From JADJWR01 sp963847675 (lineage in GTDB: Bacteria; Pseudomonadota; Gammaproteobacteria; Burkholderiales; Burkholderiaceae_F), in NCBI GenBank assembly GCA_963847675.1, contig CAWKAP010000006.1, positions 310,001-374,000 of the forward strand: a stretch of 64,000 nt of DNA, written 5' to 3'. The translations under genes were made by a program, and so were the position numbers. Positions 1 through 8,914 of the stretch are shown piece after piece. How positions within the stretch are numbered: position 1 is the first letter of the stretch; the number at the start of each line of letters is the position of its first letter. Below the pieces are notes generated by a model. That model did not search any database. It worked only from the letters and a program-made list of their open reading frames with translations, and was not told the DNA's origin.

Positions 1-681
1 GTTCAGTTGCGGCAGCACGAGGCCCACGGCGGCAGCGGCGCCGGTCTTGGTCGGGATCATGTTGTGCGCGGCGGCACGGGCGCGGCGCAGATCCTCGTGA
101 TAGACGTCGGTCAGCACCTGGTCGTTGGTATACGCATGGATCGTCGTCATCAGCCCGTTGACCAGGCCGATCTTCTCGTGCAGCGGCTTGACCAGCGGCG
201 CCAGGCAATTGGTCGTGCACGACGCGTTCGAGATCACGGTGTCCGAGGCCTTCAGCACGCCGTGGTTGACGCCGTAGACGATCGTTCCGTCGACATCCTT
301 GCCGCCGGGCGCCGAAATGATCACTTTCTTCGCGCCGGCCTTCAGGTGCGCCGAGGCCTTTTCCTTGCTGGTGAAGAAGCCGGTGCACTCGTGCACGACG
401 TCGACGCCGAGATCCTTCCACGGCAGCTGCGCGGGATCGCGGTTCGACAGCACGCGGATCCGGTCGCCGTTGACGACCAGCGAATCGCCGTCGATGGCCA
501 CCGTGCCGGGAAACGGGCCGTGCGCCGTGTCGTACTTGGTCAGATGCGCATTGATCTTGGTGTCGCCGAGATCGTTGATCGCGACGATCTGGATGTCGTG
601 CTTCTTGCCGCCTTCATAGTGCGCGCGCAGGATGTTGCGGCCGATGCGGCCATAGCCGTTGATGGCAACCTTGATCGTCAT
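1..681 (-). CDS. gap: Glyceraldehyde-3-phosphate dehydrogenase, type I (3' end outside window)
   Basis: Cytoplasmic glycolytic enzyme that oxidises glyceraldehyde-3-phosphate to 1,3-bisphosphoglycerate with NAD. The first 227 codons are present and the rest lies beyond the left edge. The N-terminus MTIKVAINGYGRIGRNILRA is the NAD-binding Rossmann start. The Asp of NDLGD (about residue 37) sits where NAD-dependent enzymes bind the adenosine ribose. The catalytic cysteine is in SNASCTTNCLAPL (Cys155), and the phosphate-binding stretch TGAAAAVGLVLPQL is reached just before the edge. The ATG overlaps the tkt stop as ATGA, so translation is probably coupled to tkt. Identity is certain; only completeness is unknown. 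Confidence 0.97.
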   Translation of the reverse strand, partial: MTIKVAINGYGRIGRNILRAHYEGGKKHDIQIVAINDLGDTKINAHLTKYDTAHGPFPGTVAIDGDSLVVNGDRIRVLSNRDPAQLPWKDLGVDVVHECTGFFTSKEKASAHLKAGAKKVIISAPGGKDVDGTIVYGVNHGVLKASDTVISNASCTTNCLAPLVKPLHEKIGLVNGLMTTIHAYTNDQVLTDVYHEDLRRARAAAHNMIPTKTGAAAAVGLVLPQLN

Positions 682-2723
682 GACGTTTTCTCCCGGGATA
701 AGAGGGCCTGCACGGTCGCCACGAGATTGTCGACCGTCAGCCCGAAATGTCTGTACACATCGGCCGCCGGCGCCGATTCGCCAAAGCGGTCGACACCGAG
801 CACCGCGCCGTTGGCGCGAACGTACTTCCACCAGAAATCAGTGACGCCGGCCTCGATCGCCACCCGCGGCAGCCCTTCGGGGAGCACGTGCGACTTGTAG
901 GCGGCGTCCTGACGATCGAACACCGTCGTCGACGGCATCGACACCACGCGAACGTGCACGCCAGCCTGTGCCAGCCGGTCCTGCGCCTGCACCGCCAGCG
1001 GCACCTCGGAACCGGTGGCTATCAGAATGGCGCCCGCCTTGCGCAGCCCGCCTGCCGCCTCCTTGAAAACGTAGCCGCCGCGGCGCACGGCGTCGGCGTC
1101 CGCCCGCTCGCGCAGGAACGGCACCGACTGGCGCGACAGCAGCAGCGACGTCGGTCCGTCGCGCCGCTCCACGGCATGCGCCCAGGCAAGCAGCGTCTCG
1201 ACGGCGTCGCACGGACGCCAGACGTCCATGTTCGGGATCAGACGCAGGCTGGCCGCGTGCTCGACCGCCTGGTGCGTGGGCCCGTCCTCACCGAGGCCGA
1301 TCGAGTCGTGCGTGAAGACGAAGATCACCCGCTGCCGCATCAGCGCCGCCATGCGCAGCGCGTTGCGCGCGTAGTCGGAAAACACCAGGAAGGTGCCGAC
1401 GAAAGGAATGAAGCCGCCGTGAAGGGCGATGCCATTGGCGATCGCGCTCATGCCGAACTCGCGCACGCCGAAATTGATGTGCCTGCCCGGCGCGAAACCG
1501 TCGTCGCCGACCCGCAGCGGGGCCGCCTTGCTCCACCTGGTCAGATTGCTGCCGGTCAGGTCCGCCGAACCACCCACCATCTCCGGCGCGGCCTCGGCCA
1601 GCACTTCGAGCGCCAGCTGCGACGCCTTGCGGGTGGCCATGCTCTCGCGCTTTTCGTCGGCCGAGGTGACCGCTGCCGTCACCGTCGCATCGAAGCCTGC
1701 GGGCAGTTCGCCGCGCACGCGGCGGCGAAACTCGGCTGCGAGTTCGGGGAACCGCCGTTGGTACTCCGCGAACAGGTCATCCCATTGCGACTGTCGCCGC
1801 GCGCCCGCGGCCCGTGCGTTCCAGGCCTCGGCGACCGACGCCGGCACGTGGAAGGGTGGATGAGGCCAGTCGATCGCCACCCGGGTCGCAGCGACCTCGC
1901 TCTCGCCGAGGGCCTCGCCGTGCGCTTTCTCGCTGCCGGCGCGATTCGGCGAGCCCTTGCCGATGACGGTGCGGGCAACGATCAGCGTCGGCCGGTCCGC
2001 TTCAAGCGCGTCGCCCAGGGCACGGTCCACCGCATCGGCGTCGTGACCATCGACCGGACCGATCACGTTCCATCGGTAGGCGCGGAAACGCGCGGCCGTG
2101 TCGTCCGTGAACCAGTGCCTGACCTCGCCGTCGATCGAGATGCCGTTGTCGTCGTAAATGACGACGAGCTTGCGCAATCGCCAGGTGCCGGCCAGAGAGG
2201 CCGCCTCGTGCGAGATGCCCTCCATCAGACACCCATCGCCGGCAAATACGTACGTGCGATGGTCGACGACCGGGAGACCGGGCCGGTTGAACTCCGCGGA
2301 GAGCAACTGCTCTGCGAGCGCCATCCCCACGGCATTGGCGAAACCTTGCCCGAGCGGACCGGTTGTCGTCTCGACGCCGGGCGTAAGCCCGAGTTCAGGG
2401 TGGCCCGGGGTCCGGCTATGCAGCTGGCGGAACTCCGCCAGCTGCTCGATCGGCAGGTCATAACCGGTCAGATGCAGCAGCGCGTACAGCAGCATCGAAC
2501 CATGGCCGTTCGAGAGCACGAAACGGTCGCGATCGGGCCACTTCGGATCGCCCGGGTTGTGCCGCAAGTGGCGATGCCACAGCGCCAGGGCGATCTCCGC
2601 CATCCCCATCGGCATGCCGGGGTGGCCGGAATTGGCTTTCTGAACGGCGTCCATCGCCAACGCGCGCAGCGCGTTGCACATCTGCGCAGGGGTCGGCGGC
2701 GGCGCCACGGCGATGTCTGGCAT
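678..2723 (-). CDS. tkt: Transketolase
   Basis: Thiamine-diphosphate enzyme of the pentose-phosphate (and possibly Calvin) pathway that moves two-carbon ketol units between sugar phosphates. I start at the ATG at 2723, giving 681 residues, the usual family length. An upstream in-frame ATG at 2972 would add 83 residues of non-conserved Arg/Pro-rich sequence. The N-terminal domain has the SGHPGMPMG substrate/cofactor loop (about residue 32), LSNGHGSMLLY, and the thiamine-diphosphate motif starting GDG at 162. The pyrimidine domain includes GLGEDGPTHQAVEH. It overlaps gap by four bases (ATGA), so tkt-gap is a tight carbon-metabolism operon. It is divergent from the polyamine gene on the right. 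Confidence 0.96.
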   Translation of the reverse strand: MPDIAVAPPPTPAQMCNALRALAMDAVQKANSGHPGMPMGMAEIALALWHRHLRHNPGDPKWPDRDRFVLSNGHGSMLLYALLHLTGYDLPIEQLAEFRQLHSRTPGHPELGLTPGVETTTGPLGQGFANAVGMALAEQLLSAEFNRPGLPVVDHRTYVFAGDGCLMEGISHEAASLAGTWRLRKLVVIYDDNGISIDGEVRHWFTDDTAARFRAYRWNVIGPVDGHDADAVDRALGDALEADRPTLIVARTVIGKGSPNRAGSEKAHGEALGESEVAATRVAIDWPHPPFHVPASVAEAWNARAAGARRQSQWDDLFAEYQRRFPELAAEFRRRVRGELPAGFDATVTAAVTSADEKRESMATRKASQLALEVLAEAAPEMVGGSADLTGSNLTRWSKAAPLRVGDDGFAPGRHINFGVREFGMSAIANGIALHGGFIPFVGTFLVFSDYARNALRMAALMRQRVIFVFTHDSIGLGEDGPTHQAVEHAASLRLIPNMDVWRPCDAVETLLAWAHAVERRDGPTSLLLSRQSVPFLRERADADAVRRGGYVFKEAAGGLRKAGAILIATGSEVPLAVQAQDRLAQAGVHVRVVSMPSTTVFDRQDAAYKSHVLPEGLPRVAIEAGVTDFWWKYVRANGAVLGVDRFGESAPAADVYRHFGLTVDNLVATVQALLSREKTS

Positions 2724-3093
2724 ACGGGCGGGAGTATCCGGCAAGGCGCGGGCACGCGGCAAAATCTTATCAGCCGCGAGCGCGCCCGCCCCGGCATGCG
2801 GCGACGGCCAGTCGCATCCCCTCGGACATCGAGGATCCGCTCGGTTTCCTGCGCGCCGGAGCGCTTTCGCCGGCGTGTGAATTCCTATAACATTCGCGGT
2901 CCAAATTCGATCCGGAGCACCGGAAGCAACGGGTTGCCTAGAAGTCGAGGCATCTTCCCCCGCCAGGTCCAATCGACGCAGCGAAAGCTGTTACCGACCC
3001 GCGCGCCGCGCACCAGCGCCGGGTCCCGGATCGTGGGTTGCGGTGATGAACCGCGATTCAGGTCGATTAGGGCGGACCTGCTGGGGGACGAAG
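2724..3093. promoter_or_regulatory. Divergent promoter region between tkt and speD-speE fusion
   Basis: About 370 bases separate two divergent genes, so both promoters should lie here. I see a -10-like TATAAC at 2886-2891 reading right, but no good -35 at the expected distance, and nothing convincing for tkt. No gene is recognisable: the open frames here are extensions of the flanking genes with no family-like sequence. Confidence 0.4.
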
Positions 3094-4407
3094 ATGCAAG
3101 GACTTCACCTGACTGGCGATCTGTTCGACTGCAGCTGCACTTCCGCACTGCTGACGGATCTGGAAAAACTCTCGACGCTGTGCCGTGGCGCGACCGTCGC
3201 CGCGGGTCTTACTATCGTCGACGAGAAGTATCACGTTTTTCCCGACTACAACGGGCAGCCCGGCGGCATCACCGGCGCGGTTCTGCTCGCGGAGTCGCAC
3301 CTCGCCGTGCACACCTGGCCCGAGCGTCGCGGCGTCACGCTCGACGTCTACGTCTGCAATTTCACCGACGACAACGGCGCCAAGGCACAGCAGCTCTTCG
3401 ACGAGTTGATGGTGGCGTTCCGTCCGGCGAGCCAGGTCGTGAACCGCATCAACCGCGGTGACCTGGCCGCCAGCACGCAGTCGATCGCCGCCGAGGCATC
3501 GGAGCAGGCGCCGGGCGGCAGCGCCGGATCGAGTGAACTGATCTTCGACTGGCTGAACGCGAATTCCGGGTACGGCTTCACAGCCCGCCGGCGGCTGCAG
3601 ACAATCGAGTCGCCTTACCAGCGCGTCGAGGTTTACGACACGCCCCAGTTCGGCAAGCTGTTTCGCCTCGACGGCCGGTTGATGACCTCCGAAAAGGAGG
3701 AGTTCTTCTACCACGAGTGCATGACGCACCCGGCCCTGCTCACGCATCCGAACCCGCAGTCGGTGCTGGTCATCGGCGGCGGCGACGGCGGCTCGTCGGA
3801 AGAGATCTTCAAGCACCCGAGCGTCAGGCGGATCGTGATGGCCGAACTCGACGCCGCGGTGATCGACGTCGCGCGCACCCACCTGGGCGAGATTCACAAG
3901 GGCGCGCTCGACGACCCGCGGCTGGAGATCAGGATCGGCGACGGCTTCGAGTACGTGAAGAACGCGAGCGAGAAGTTCGACGTGATCGTGCTCGACCTTA
4001 CCGATCCGGACACGCCGGCGTTCCACCTGTATTCGGAAGAGTTCTTCCGCATGTGCCGCGACCGGCTCAATCCGGGTGGCATGCTGACGCTGCACCTCGG
4101 CACTCCGGTATACGCGCCCGAGACGGTACGCAAGAACGCCGCGAACCTGCGCAAGGTCTTCAGGCAGGTGCACCCGCTGGCGCTGTTCATTCCGCTGTAC
4201 GGCTCACTGTGGTGCCTCGGCGTCGCGAGCGACAGTGCCAATCCGCGGCTGATGACTGCAGAGGCGATTTCCGCGAGGCTGCGCGAGCGGCGCATCGGCG
4301 GCCTCAGCTACTACAACGCAGAACTGCATGCCGGGTTGTTTGCGTTGCCGACATTCGTCAAGGCGCTGACGGAACCGCCCGAGGCGCCGGCGCGACTTGC
4401 CGCCTAG
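3094..4407 (+). CDS. speE: Fused S-adenosylmethionine decarboxylase / spermidine synthase
   Basis: Two consecutive steps of spermidine synthesis in one 437-residue protein. Residues 1 to about 125 are a bacterial class 1B (SpeH-type) AdoMet decarboxylase. The self-cleaving motif is AESHLAVHTWPE, with the pyruvoyl-forming Ser68, then His73 and the catalytic Cys88 in DVYVCNF. The spacing equals that of the Thermotoga enzyme (63/68/83). Residues from about 145 are a spermidine synthase with ESPYQRVEV, LDGRLMTSEKEEFFYHE, the nucleotide loop VIGGGDGGSSEE and catalytic VLDLTDPDTP. The start at 3094 has GGGGGACG just upstream; the earlier in-frame ATG at 3043 adds 17 unlikely residues. A small linker, about 130-145, joins the domains. 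Autocleavage would leave the synthase attached to the alpha chain. Such fusions are known in some bacteria. Confidence 0.95.
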   Translation: MQGLHLTGDLFDCSCTSALLTDLEKLSTLCRGATVAAGLTIVDEKYHVFPDYNGQPGGITGAVLLAESHLAVHTWPERRGVTLDVYVCNFTDDNGAKAQQLFDELMVAFRPASQVVNRINRGDLAASTQSIAAEASEQAPGGSAGSSELIFDWLNANSGYGFTARRRLQTIESPYQRVEVYDTPQFGKLFRLDGRLMTSEKEEFFYHECMTHPALLTHPNPQSVLVIGGGDGGSSEEIFKHPSVRRIVMAELDAAVIDVARTHLGEIHKGALDDPRLEIRIGDGFEYVKNASEKFDVIVLDLTDPDTPAFHLYSEEFFRMCRDRLNPGGMLTLHLGTPVYAPETVRKNAANLRKVFRQVHPLALFIPLYGSLWCLGVASDSANPRLMTAEAISARLRERRIGGLSYYNAELHAGLFALPTFVKALTEPPEAPARLAA

Positions 4408-4454
4408 TCGCCCCGCGCGGCGGCAGTGCCGCAGGCAAGGATGACAAGAGTCGG

Positions 4455-4481
4455 GGCCCGGCCGCGCGCCGGGCCTTTTTT
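4455..4481 (+). terminator. Rho-independent terminator after the speD-speE fusion
   Basis: A perfect 7-bp GC stem (GGCCCGG at 4455-4461 with CCGGGCC at 4469-4475) and a 7-base loop are followed by six T (4476-4481). It ends only 12 bases before the rsmE ATG, so rsmE either depends on read-through or has its promoter inside this hairpin region. Confidence 0.85.
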
Positions 4482-4493
4482 CTGCCTGCTTCC

Positions 4494-5252
4494 ATGCCGC
4501 ACCCTCGCTTCTTCGTCGACTCGCCGCTGACGGCCGGCGAGTCGCTGCGCCTGCCGGCCGCGGTGGCTCACCACGCCTTGCGCGTCCTCCGGCTGCGTGG
4601 TGGCGCACCGATCGTTCTGTTCAACGGGCGCGGCGGCGAGTACGCAGCATCCCTTCTCATCGACGACGGCGGCGCCATGGCGCGCATCGACGCGCACGAC
4701 CCGATCGATCGCGAATCGCCGCTGAAGATCACGTTGATCCAGGCGCTGGTCGCCTCCGACAAGCTCGACTGGATCGTCGAGAAGGCGGTCGAACTCGGCG
4801 TCGACCGCATCGTCATCGCGCCGACCCGGCGCACTGTCGTACGGCTGGATGCCCGGCGAGAAGAGCGACGACTGCAGCGCTGGCGAGAAATCGTGCTTTC
4901 GGCGTGCTGCCAATGCGGCCGCAATCGGGTGCCAGAGGTGGACTTCTTCCCGTCGCTCGAAGCGGCGCTGACTTCGTTACCTGCCGGCCAGCCTCGCCTG
5001 ATGCTGCTGCCGTCCGCGGGCAGCGGGCTTCCGCGTGCCCTGCCCGGCCTCGGCGTGGCGCTGATGGTCGGCCCCGAGGGCGGATTCAGCGAGGACGAGG
5101 AGCAGCGCGCCGCCCAGGCCGGATTCGTCGCCACCCGGATCGGACCGCGCATCCTGCGCACCGAAACCGCCGGGTTGGCAGCGCTGGCCGCCCTTCAGGC
5201 GACCGTCGGCGATCTCGCCGGCGCGTCCGCCCGACCACTTCCGTCCGCCTGA
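4494..5252 (+). CDS. rsmE: 16S rRNA m3U1498 methyltransferase RsmE
   Basis: SPOUT-fold methyltransferase that methylates N3 of U1498 in 16S rRNA. It has 252 residues, normal for the family. The N-terminal PUA-like part begins MPHPRFFVDSPL and includes AHHALRVLRLRGG. The C-terminal knot carries the SAM-binding MVGPEGGFSEDE and RIGPRILRTETA, the two most diagnostic motifs. Conserved QALVASDKLDWIVEKAVELG and SACCQCGRN lie in between. It is convergent with the barstar gene and next to the polyamine gene, with no functional link visible. Confidence 0.95.
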   Translation: MPHPRFFVDSPLTAGESLRLPAAVAHHALRVLRLRGGAPIVLFNGRGGEYAASLLIDDGGAMARIDAHDPIDRESPLKITLIQALVASDKLDWIVEKAVELGVDRIVIAPTRRTVVRLDARREERRLQRWREIVLSACCQCGRNRVPEVDFFPSLEAALTSLPAGQPRLMLLPSAGSGLPRALPGLGVALMVGPEGGFSEDEEQRAAQAGFVATRIGPRILRTETAGLAALAALQATVGDLAGASARPLPSA

Positions 5253-5304
5253 GGTTCATCGAGAAGACTACGACCCGCGTCACCGCATCCGGCGGTTCGC
5301 CGAT

Positions 5305-5712
5305 TCAGGAGTAGAACACGCGCAGGGCGACGCCGCGTTCCGCGAAGTCGTCACGGGCGTCGCGGAACACGTCGAGCAGGGCCGCCTGCTCGGCGGCGCC
5401 GAAGCGGCTTTCGTGGGGCAGGTGTTCGAGGACGATCACCCACCCGGCGCCGCCGCGCTCGGGCAGGTCGGTGAGACAGTCGTACAGCGCATCGAGATTG
5501 GCCCCGTACCACTCGGGAAAGGCGAAGGCGCGACCGATCGCCTTCATCACGGCGTTCTTGTCGACGCAGTCGGAGCATTCCACGAGAACGAATTGATGCC
5601 CCGACTGCGAGGCCCATCGGCGCACATCGTCGACCTCGCGCGCCCCGAGCCTGCGTACGGTCTGGGCCGGCAACGCGTCGATCGGGTCCGGCGTACTCCT
5701 GGAGGCGCTCAT
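5305..5712 (-). CDS. Barstar-family RNase inhibitor
   Basis: A 135-residue cytoplasmic protein of the barstar family, which plugs the active site of barnase-like RNases. Family features are the central FPEWYGANLDALYDCLTDLP, matching the helix-2 region whose acidic residues cover the RNase active site, then a WVIVLEH strand and the helix AAEQAALLDVFRDA. About 45 N-terminal residues precede the core. The gene starts inside the stop codon of the upstream RNase gene (ATGA), the layout expected of a toxin and its immunity protein. The cognate target is inferred from this adjacency. Confidence 0.88.
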   Translation of the reverse strand: MSASRSTPDPIDALPAQTVRRLGAREVDDVRRWASQSGHQFVLVECSDCVDKNAVMKAIGRAFAFPEWYGANLDALYDCLTDLPERGGAGWVIVLEHLPHESRFGAAEQAALLDVFRDARDDFAERGVALRVFYS

Positions 5713-6191
5713 TGTCTGATCCGGCGGAAGCTCTGATAGTGATCGTCGGTGTAGTAATACTCGCCGCTGCTCGACGGATCGCCGCTCGGCCCCTTGCCGG
5801 CGACGATCCGTCGCGCGCCGCGGTCGCGGCTGCCGGGCGTCGGCACGGTGTACTCGGTGTAGTAGCCGCGCGGGCGCCGCGGCAGCAGGCGCTCACGGTT
5901 GCCGAAGACGGCGCCGTCCTTGCGGTAGGGAAATGGACCACCTCGCCGGATCAGCGCCAGCGTCGAGCGCCCCTCCGGAGGCAGCGCATCGACCGCCACC
6001 TCGCCCAGCATTGCCGGCGCCGAGCGCCCGGCAGGCGACGCGTCGTCACGTGCGCACGCCGAGGCGCCGAGCACCAGCACCAGCAGAACAAGCAGCAATT
6101 GCCCGAGGCGCCGCAAGGTCGTCGACCGCGGGGCAGCGTGATGTTCCGCGTCGATCATGACACCGGGAACCCTGGCCTCGCCGGCTGACAT
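5709..6191 (-). CDS. Exported guanyl-specific RNase, barnase / RNase Sa type
   Basis: A 160-residue precursor: basic N-terminus, hydrophobic segment LLLVLLVLVLGASA (about 32-45) followed by Cys, so a Sec signal, possibly with lipid attachment although the lipobox is weak. The mature part aligns by eye with Streptomyces RNase Sa: LPPEGRSTL, GGPFPY, DGAVFGNRE, GYYTEYTVPTPG and DDHYQSF. The catalytic set is intact: Glu113, Arg124, Arg128 and His151 (equivalent to Glu54, Arg65, Arg69, His85). It should cleave single-stranded RNA after G via a cyclic phosphate. An alternative ATG lies at 6158. It sits downstream of maeB and overlaps the barstar gene by four bases. Role outside the cell (defence, competition or nutrition) is not shown by sequence. 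Confidence 0.9.
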   Translation of the reverse strand: MSAGEARVPGVMIDAEHHAAPRSTTLRRLGQLLLVLLVLVLGASACARDDASPAGRSAPAMLGEVAVDALPPEGRSTLALIRRGGPFPYRKDGAVFGNRERLLPRRPRGYYTEYTVPTPGSRDRGARRIVAGKGPSGDPSSSGEYYYTDDHYQSFRRIRQ

Positions 6192-6210
6192 CCTGTCCGA
6201 CCGACGCGTG

Positions 6211-8514
6211 TCAGCGCTGCGAGTTCGCGTCGACTACGGTGAGCGCGGTCATGTTGACGATCCGCCGCACGGTCGCCGACGCCGTCAGGATGTGCACCGG
6301 CCTTGCAGCGCCGAGCAGGATCGGGCCGATCGCCACGTTGTTGCCGGCCGCGGTCTTGAGCAGGTTGTAGCCGATGTTGGCGGCATCGATGCCTGGCAGC
6401 ACCAGCAGGTTGGCATCCGCCTGCAGGGTCGACCACGGCATGATCGATCTGCGCAGCGTGCTGTCCAGCGCGCAGTCGGCGTGCATCTCGCCGTCGACCT
6501 CCAGGGCCGGCGCGCGCCGTCTCAGCAGCGACAGCGCCTGCCGCATCTTCTCCGCGCTGGGCGCGCGGCTCGAGCCGAAGTTCGAATGCGACAGCAGCGC
6601 CACCCGCGGCGTGATGCCGAGACGCTGCAGTTCCTCCGCCGCCAGCACCGCGATCTCGACGATCTCGGCTGCTGTCGGGTCGACGTTGACGTGGGTGTCG
6701 GCAATCGCGATCTGCCGGCCCGGCAGCATCAGGATGTTCATCGCCGCGTAGACGTTGGCCCCAGGCCGGCGGCCGATCACCTGGTCGATGTACTGAAGGT
6801 GCAGGTCGTGCGCCCCGAACGTGCCGCAGATCATGCCGTCGGCATCGTTCTTGGCGATCATCATCGCGCCGATCAACGTCAGCCGCCGCCTCATCTCGAT
6901 CTTGGCGTACTGCTCGGTCACCCCGCGCCGAGCCGTCATCTCGTGATAGCTGCGCCAGTAGTCGCGGTAGCGCGGATCCGACTCGGGATTGACCACGTCG
7001 AAATCCGCTCCCGCCTTCATGCGCAGCGCGAAGCGCACCAGGCGGCGCTCGAGCACCGCCGGGCGGGCAATCAACGTCGGCCTGGCAATGCCTTCGTCGA
7101 TCACCACCTGGACTGCACGCAGTACGCGCTCGTCCTCTCCCTCGCAGAACACGACACGCGCGCGCCCGCCCTCTGCCACCGCCTTCTTGGCAGTGGCGAA
7201 GATCGGCTTCATGAACGTGCCCGAGTGATAGACGAACTGCTGCAACTGGTCGCGGTAGGCGTCGAGATCTTCGATCGGACGCGTCGCAACGCCGCTGGTC
7301 ATCGCCGCAGCGGCGACCGCCGGTGCGATGCGCATCATCAGCCGCGGGTCGAAGGGCTTCGGGATCAGGTACTCGGCACCAAAGCCCAGGTCGTGCACAC
7401 CATAGGCACTGGCGACGACGTCGCTCGATTCCTCGCGGGCGAGTTGCGCGATCGCGTGCACCGCAGCCACTTCCATTTCCTTGGTGATCATCGTGGCGCC
7501 GACGTCCAGCGCACCGCGGAACACGAAGGGAAAGCACAGGACGTTGTTGACCTGGTTCGGATAGTCGGAGCGGCCCGTGGCGATCACGGCGTCGTCGCGA
7601 ACGGCCTTGACGTCTTCCGGAAGGATTTCCGGGTTCGGATTGGCCAGCGCCAGGACCAGTGGCCGCGCGGCCATCCTGGCCACCATCTCGCCCTTGAGGA
7701 CGCCGCCGGCGGACAGGCCGAGAAACACATCCGCGCCCTCGATGATCTCGGCCAGCCCACGCGCCGGCGTGGGCTGCGCATAGCGGCGCTTCTCGTCGTC
7801 CATCAGCACCGTACGACCCTCGTAGACGACGCCCTCGATGTCGCTGGCCCAGATGTTCGCGCGAGGCAGCCCGAGTTCGACGAGCAGGTCGAGGCAGGCC
7901 AGCGCTGCGGCGCCGGCGCCGCTGGTGACGAGCTTGACCTGCGCCAGATCCTTGCCAACCACGCTCAGGCCGTTGAGGATCGCCGCCGCGACGATGATCG
8001 CGGTGCCATGCTGATCGTCGTGAAACACCGGGATCTTCATCCGTTCACGCAGCTTGCGCTCGACGATGAAGCACTCCGGCGCCTTGATGTCCTCGAGGTT
8101 GATGCCGCCGAAGGTCGGTTCCAGCGCGGCGATGATCTCGACCAGCCGGTCCGGGTCCTGCTCGCTGATTTCGATGTCGAAGACATCGATACCGGCGAAC
8201 TTCTTGAACAGCACGCCCTTGCCTTCCATCACCGGCTTTGACGCCAGCGGCCCGATGTTGCCCAGCCCCAGAACGGCGGTGCCGTTGGTCACGACGCCCA
8301 CCAGGTTGGCGCGCGCGGTATACCGGGACGCGTCGGCGGGCTCGGCGGCAATGGCCAGAGCGGCCGCGGCGACCCCCGGCGAATAGGCAAGCGCCAGGTC
8401 GCGCTGGTTGATCAGTTGCTTGGTCGGTGTTACCGAGATCTTTCCCGGCCTCGGGTGCTCGTGGTACTCGAGTGCGGCACGCTCTAGGTCGGCGTTCTCT
8501 TCGTCGGTTTTCAT
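6211..8514 (-). CDS. maeB: NADP-dependent malic enzyme with C-terminal phosphotransacetylase-like domain
   Basis: Decarboxylates malate to pyruvate with NADP reduction. With the ATG at 8514 it has 767 residues, the normal MaeB length. The N-terminal catalytic half has EYHEHPRPGKISV, LAYSPGVA, TNGTAVLGLGNIG, FHDDQHGTAIIVAAAILN and the nucleotide loop SGAGAAALACL. From about residue 430 a phosphotransacetylase-like domain follows (RVVFCEGEDERVLRA, MICGTFGAHDLHLQYID, LLPGRQIAIADTHVN), which in MaeB proteins is non-catalytic and regulatory. An earlier ATG at 8619 would extend the protein by 35 residues; I prefer 8514 by comparison of family N-termini, though no strong Shine-Dalgarno is visible. 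Confidence 0.95.
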   Translation of the reverse strand: MKTDEENADLERAALEYHEHPRPGKISVTPTKQLINQRDLALAYSPGVAAAALAIAAEPADASRYTARANLVGVVTNGTAVLGLGNIGPLASKPVMEGKGVLFKKFAGIDVFDIEISEQDPDRLVEIIAALEPTFGGINLEDIKAPECFIVERKLRERMKIPVFHDDQHGTAIIVAAAILNGLSVVGKDLAQVKLVTSGAGAAALACLDLLVELGLPRANIWASDIEGVVYEGRTVLMDDEKRRYAQPTPARGLAEIIEGADVFLGLSAGGVLKGEMVARMAARPLVLALANPNPEILPEDVKAVRDDAVIATGRSDYPNQVNNVLCFPFVFRGALDVGATMITKEMEVAAVHAIAQLAREESSDVVASAYGVHDLGFGAEYLIPKPFDPRLMMRIAPAVAAAAMTSGVATRPIEDLDAYRDQLQQFVYHSGTFMKPIFATAKKAVAEGGRARVVFCEGEDERVLRAVQVVIDEGIARPTLIARPAVLERRLVRFALRMKAGADFDVVNPESDPRYRDYWRSYHEMTARRGVTEQYAKIEMRRRLTLIGAMMIAKNDADGMICGTFGAHDLHLQYIDQVIGRRPGANVYAAMNILMLPGRQIAIADTHVNVDPTAAEIVEIAVLAAEELQRLGITPRVALLSHSNFGSSRAPSAEKMRQALSLLRRRAPALEVDGEMHADCALDSTLRRSIMPWSTLQADANLLVLPGIDAANIGYNLLKTAAGNNVAIGPILLGAARPVHILTASATVRRIVNMTALTVVDANSQR

Positions 8515-8914
8515 TTGGTCAATAAGCGGGCGCGCAAAGCGCGCATTATCGTGGAGGCCTTTGATTGGATCGGTCTCGACCTGTTCAGGCATGGACAAGG
8601 GGACAGGCCGATCGAGCACAGATCACGCTCGGCCCCTGACCCCGGAAGGCCACCCGCTCGGCATGGACAATATTTTTGGTTGACTTGGACAAAGCATTGA
8701 CTTTCTCAGACGCCCCACTACCATATGCCCAGCTTCCTGCTCCTGAGCCTGTCGCCACGCTCGAGTGCGAAGCCCCTCTTCGGCGCCTCTCCTCCCCCTC
8801 CTCGGCCGATCTCGGGCGCGCTCAGCTGACAGGCTTTTTTTTGCCTGATTGCTCACGACCGGCGCATCGGGCCTTCGGTGATCGCAGCGGGCCGGTTCGC
8901 CCCGGAGCGACGCC
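8515..8914. promoter_or_regulatory. Divergent intergenic region, maeB / aminotransferase
   Basis: Four hundred bases with no gene I can support. Reading right, TTGACT (8690s) and TACCAT 16 bases later form a weak promoter candidate for the aminotransferase. Near maeB there is a GCGCGC-AAA-GCGCGC inverted repeat (about 8530-8545). At about 8830-8847 CAGGC and GCCTG flank eight T; the T tract is in the loop, so I do not call it a terminator. Confidence 0.3.

Noticed and set aside
747..3461. A 904-codon plus-strand open frame opposite tkt
   Set aside because: Antisense shadow of transketolase with His/Arg-rich composition and no domain; the minus-strand gene is unmistakable.
6157..8241. A 694-codon plus-strand open frame opposite maeB
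   Set aside because: Shadow of maeB; His/Asp/Arg-rich, no motifs.
8829..8847. Terminator CAGGC-T8-GCCTG upstream of the aminotransferase
   Set aside because: The T run is in the loop rather than after the stem, and the stem is only five base pairs.
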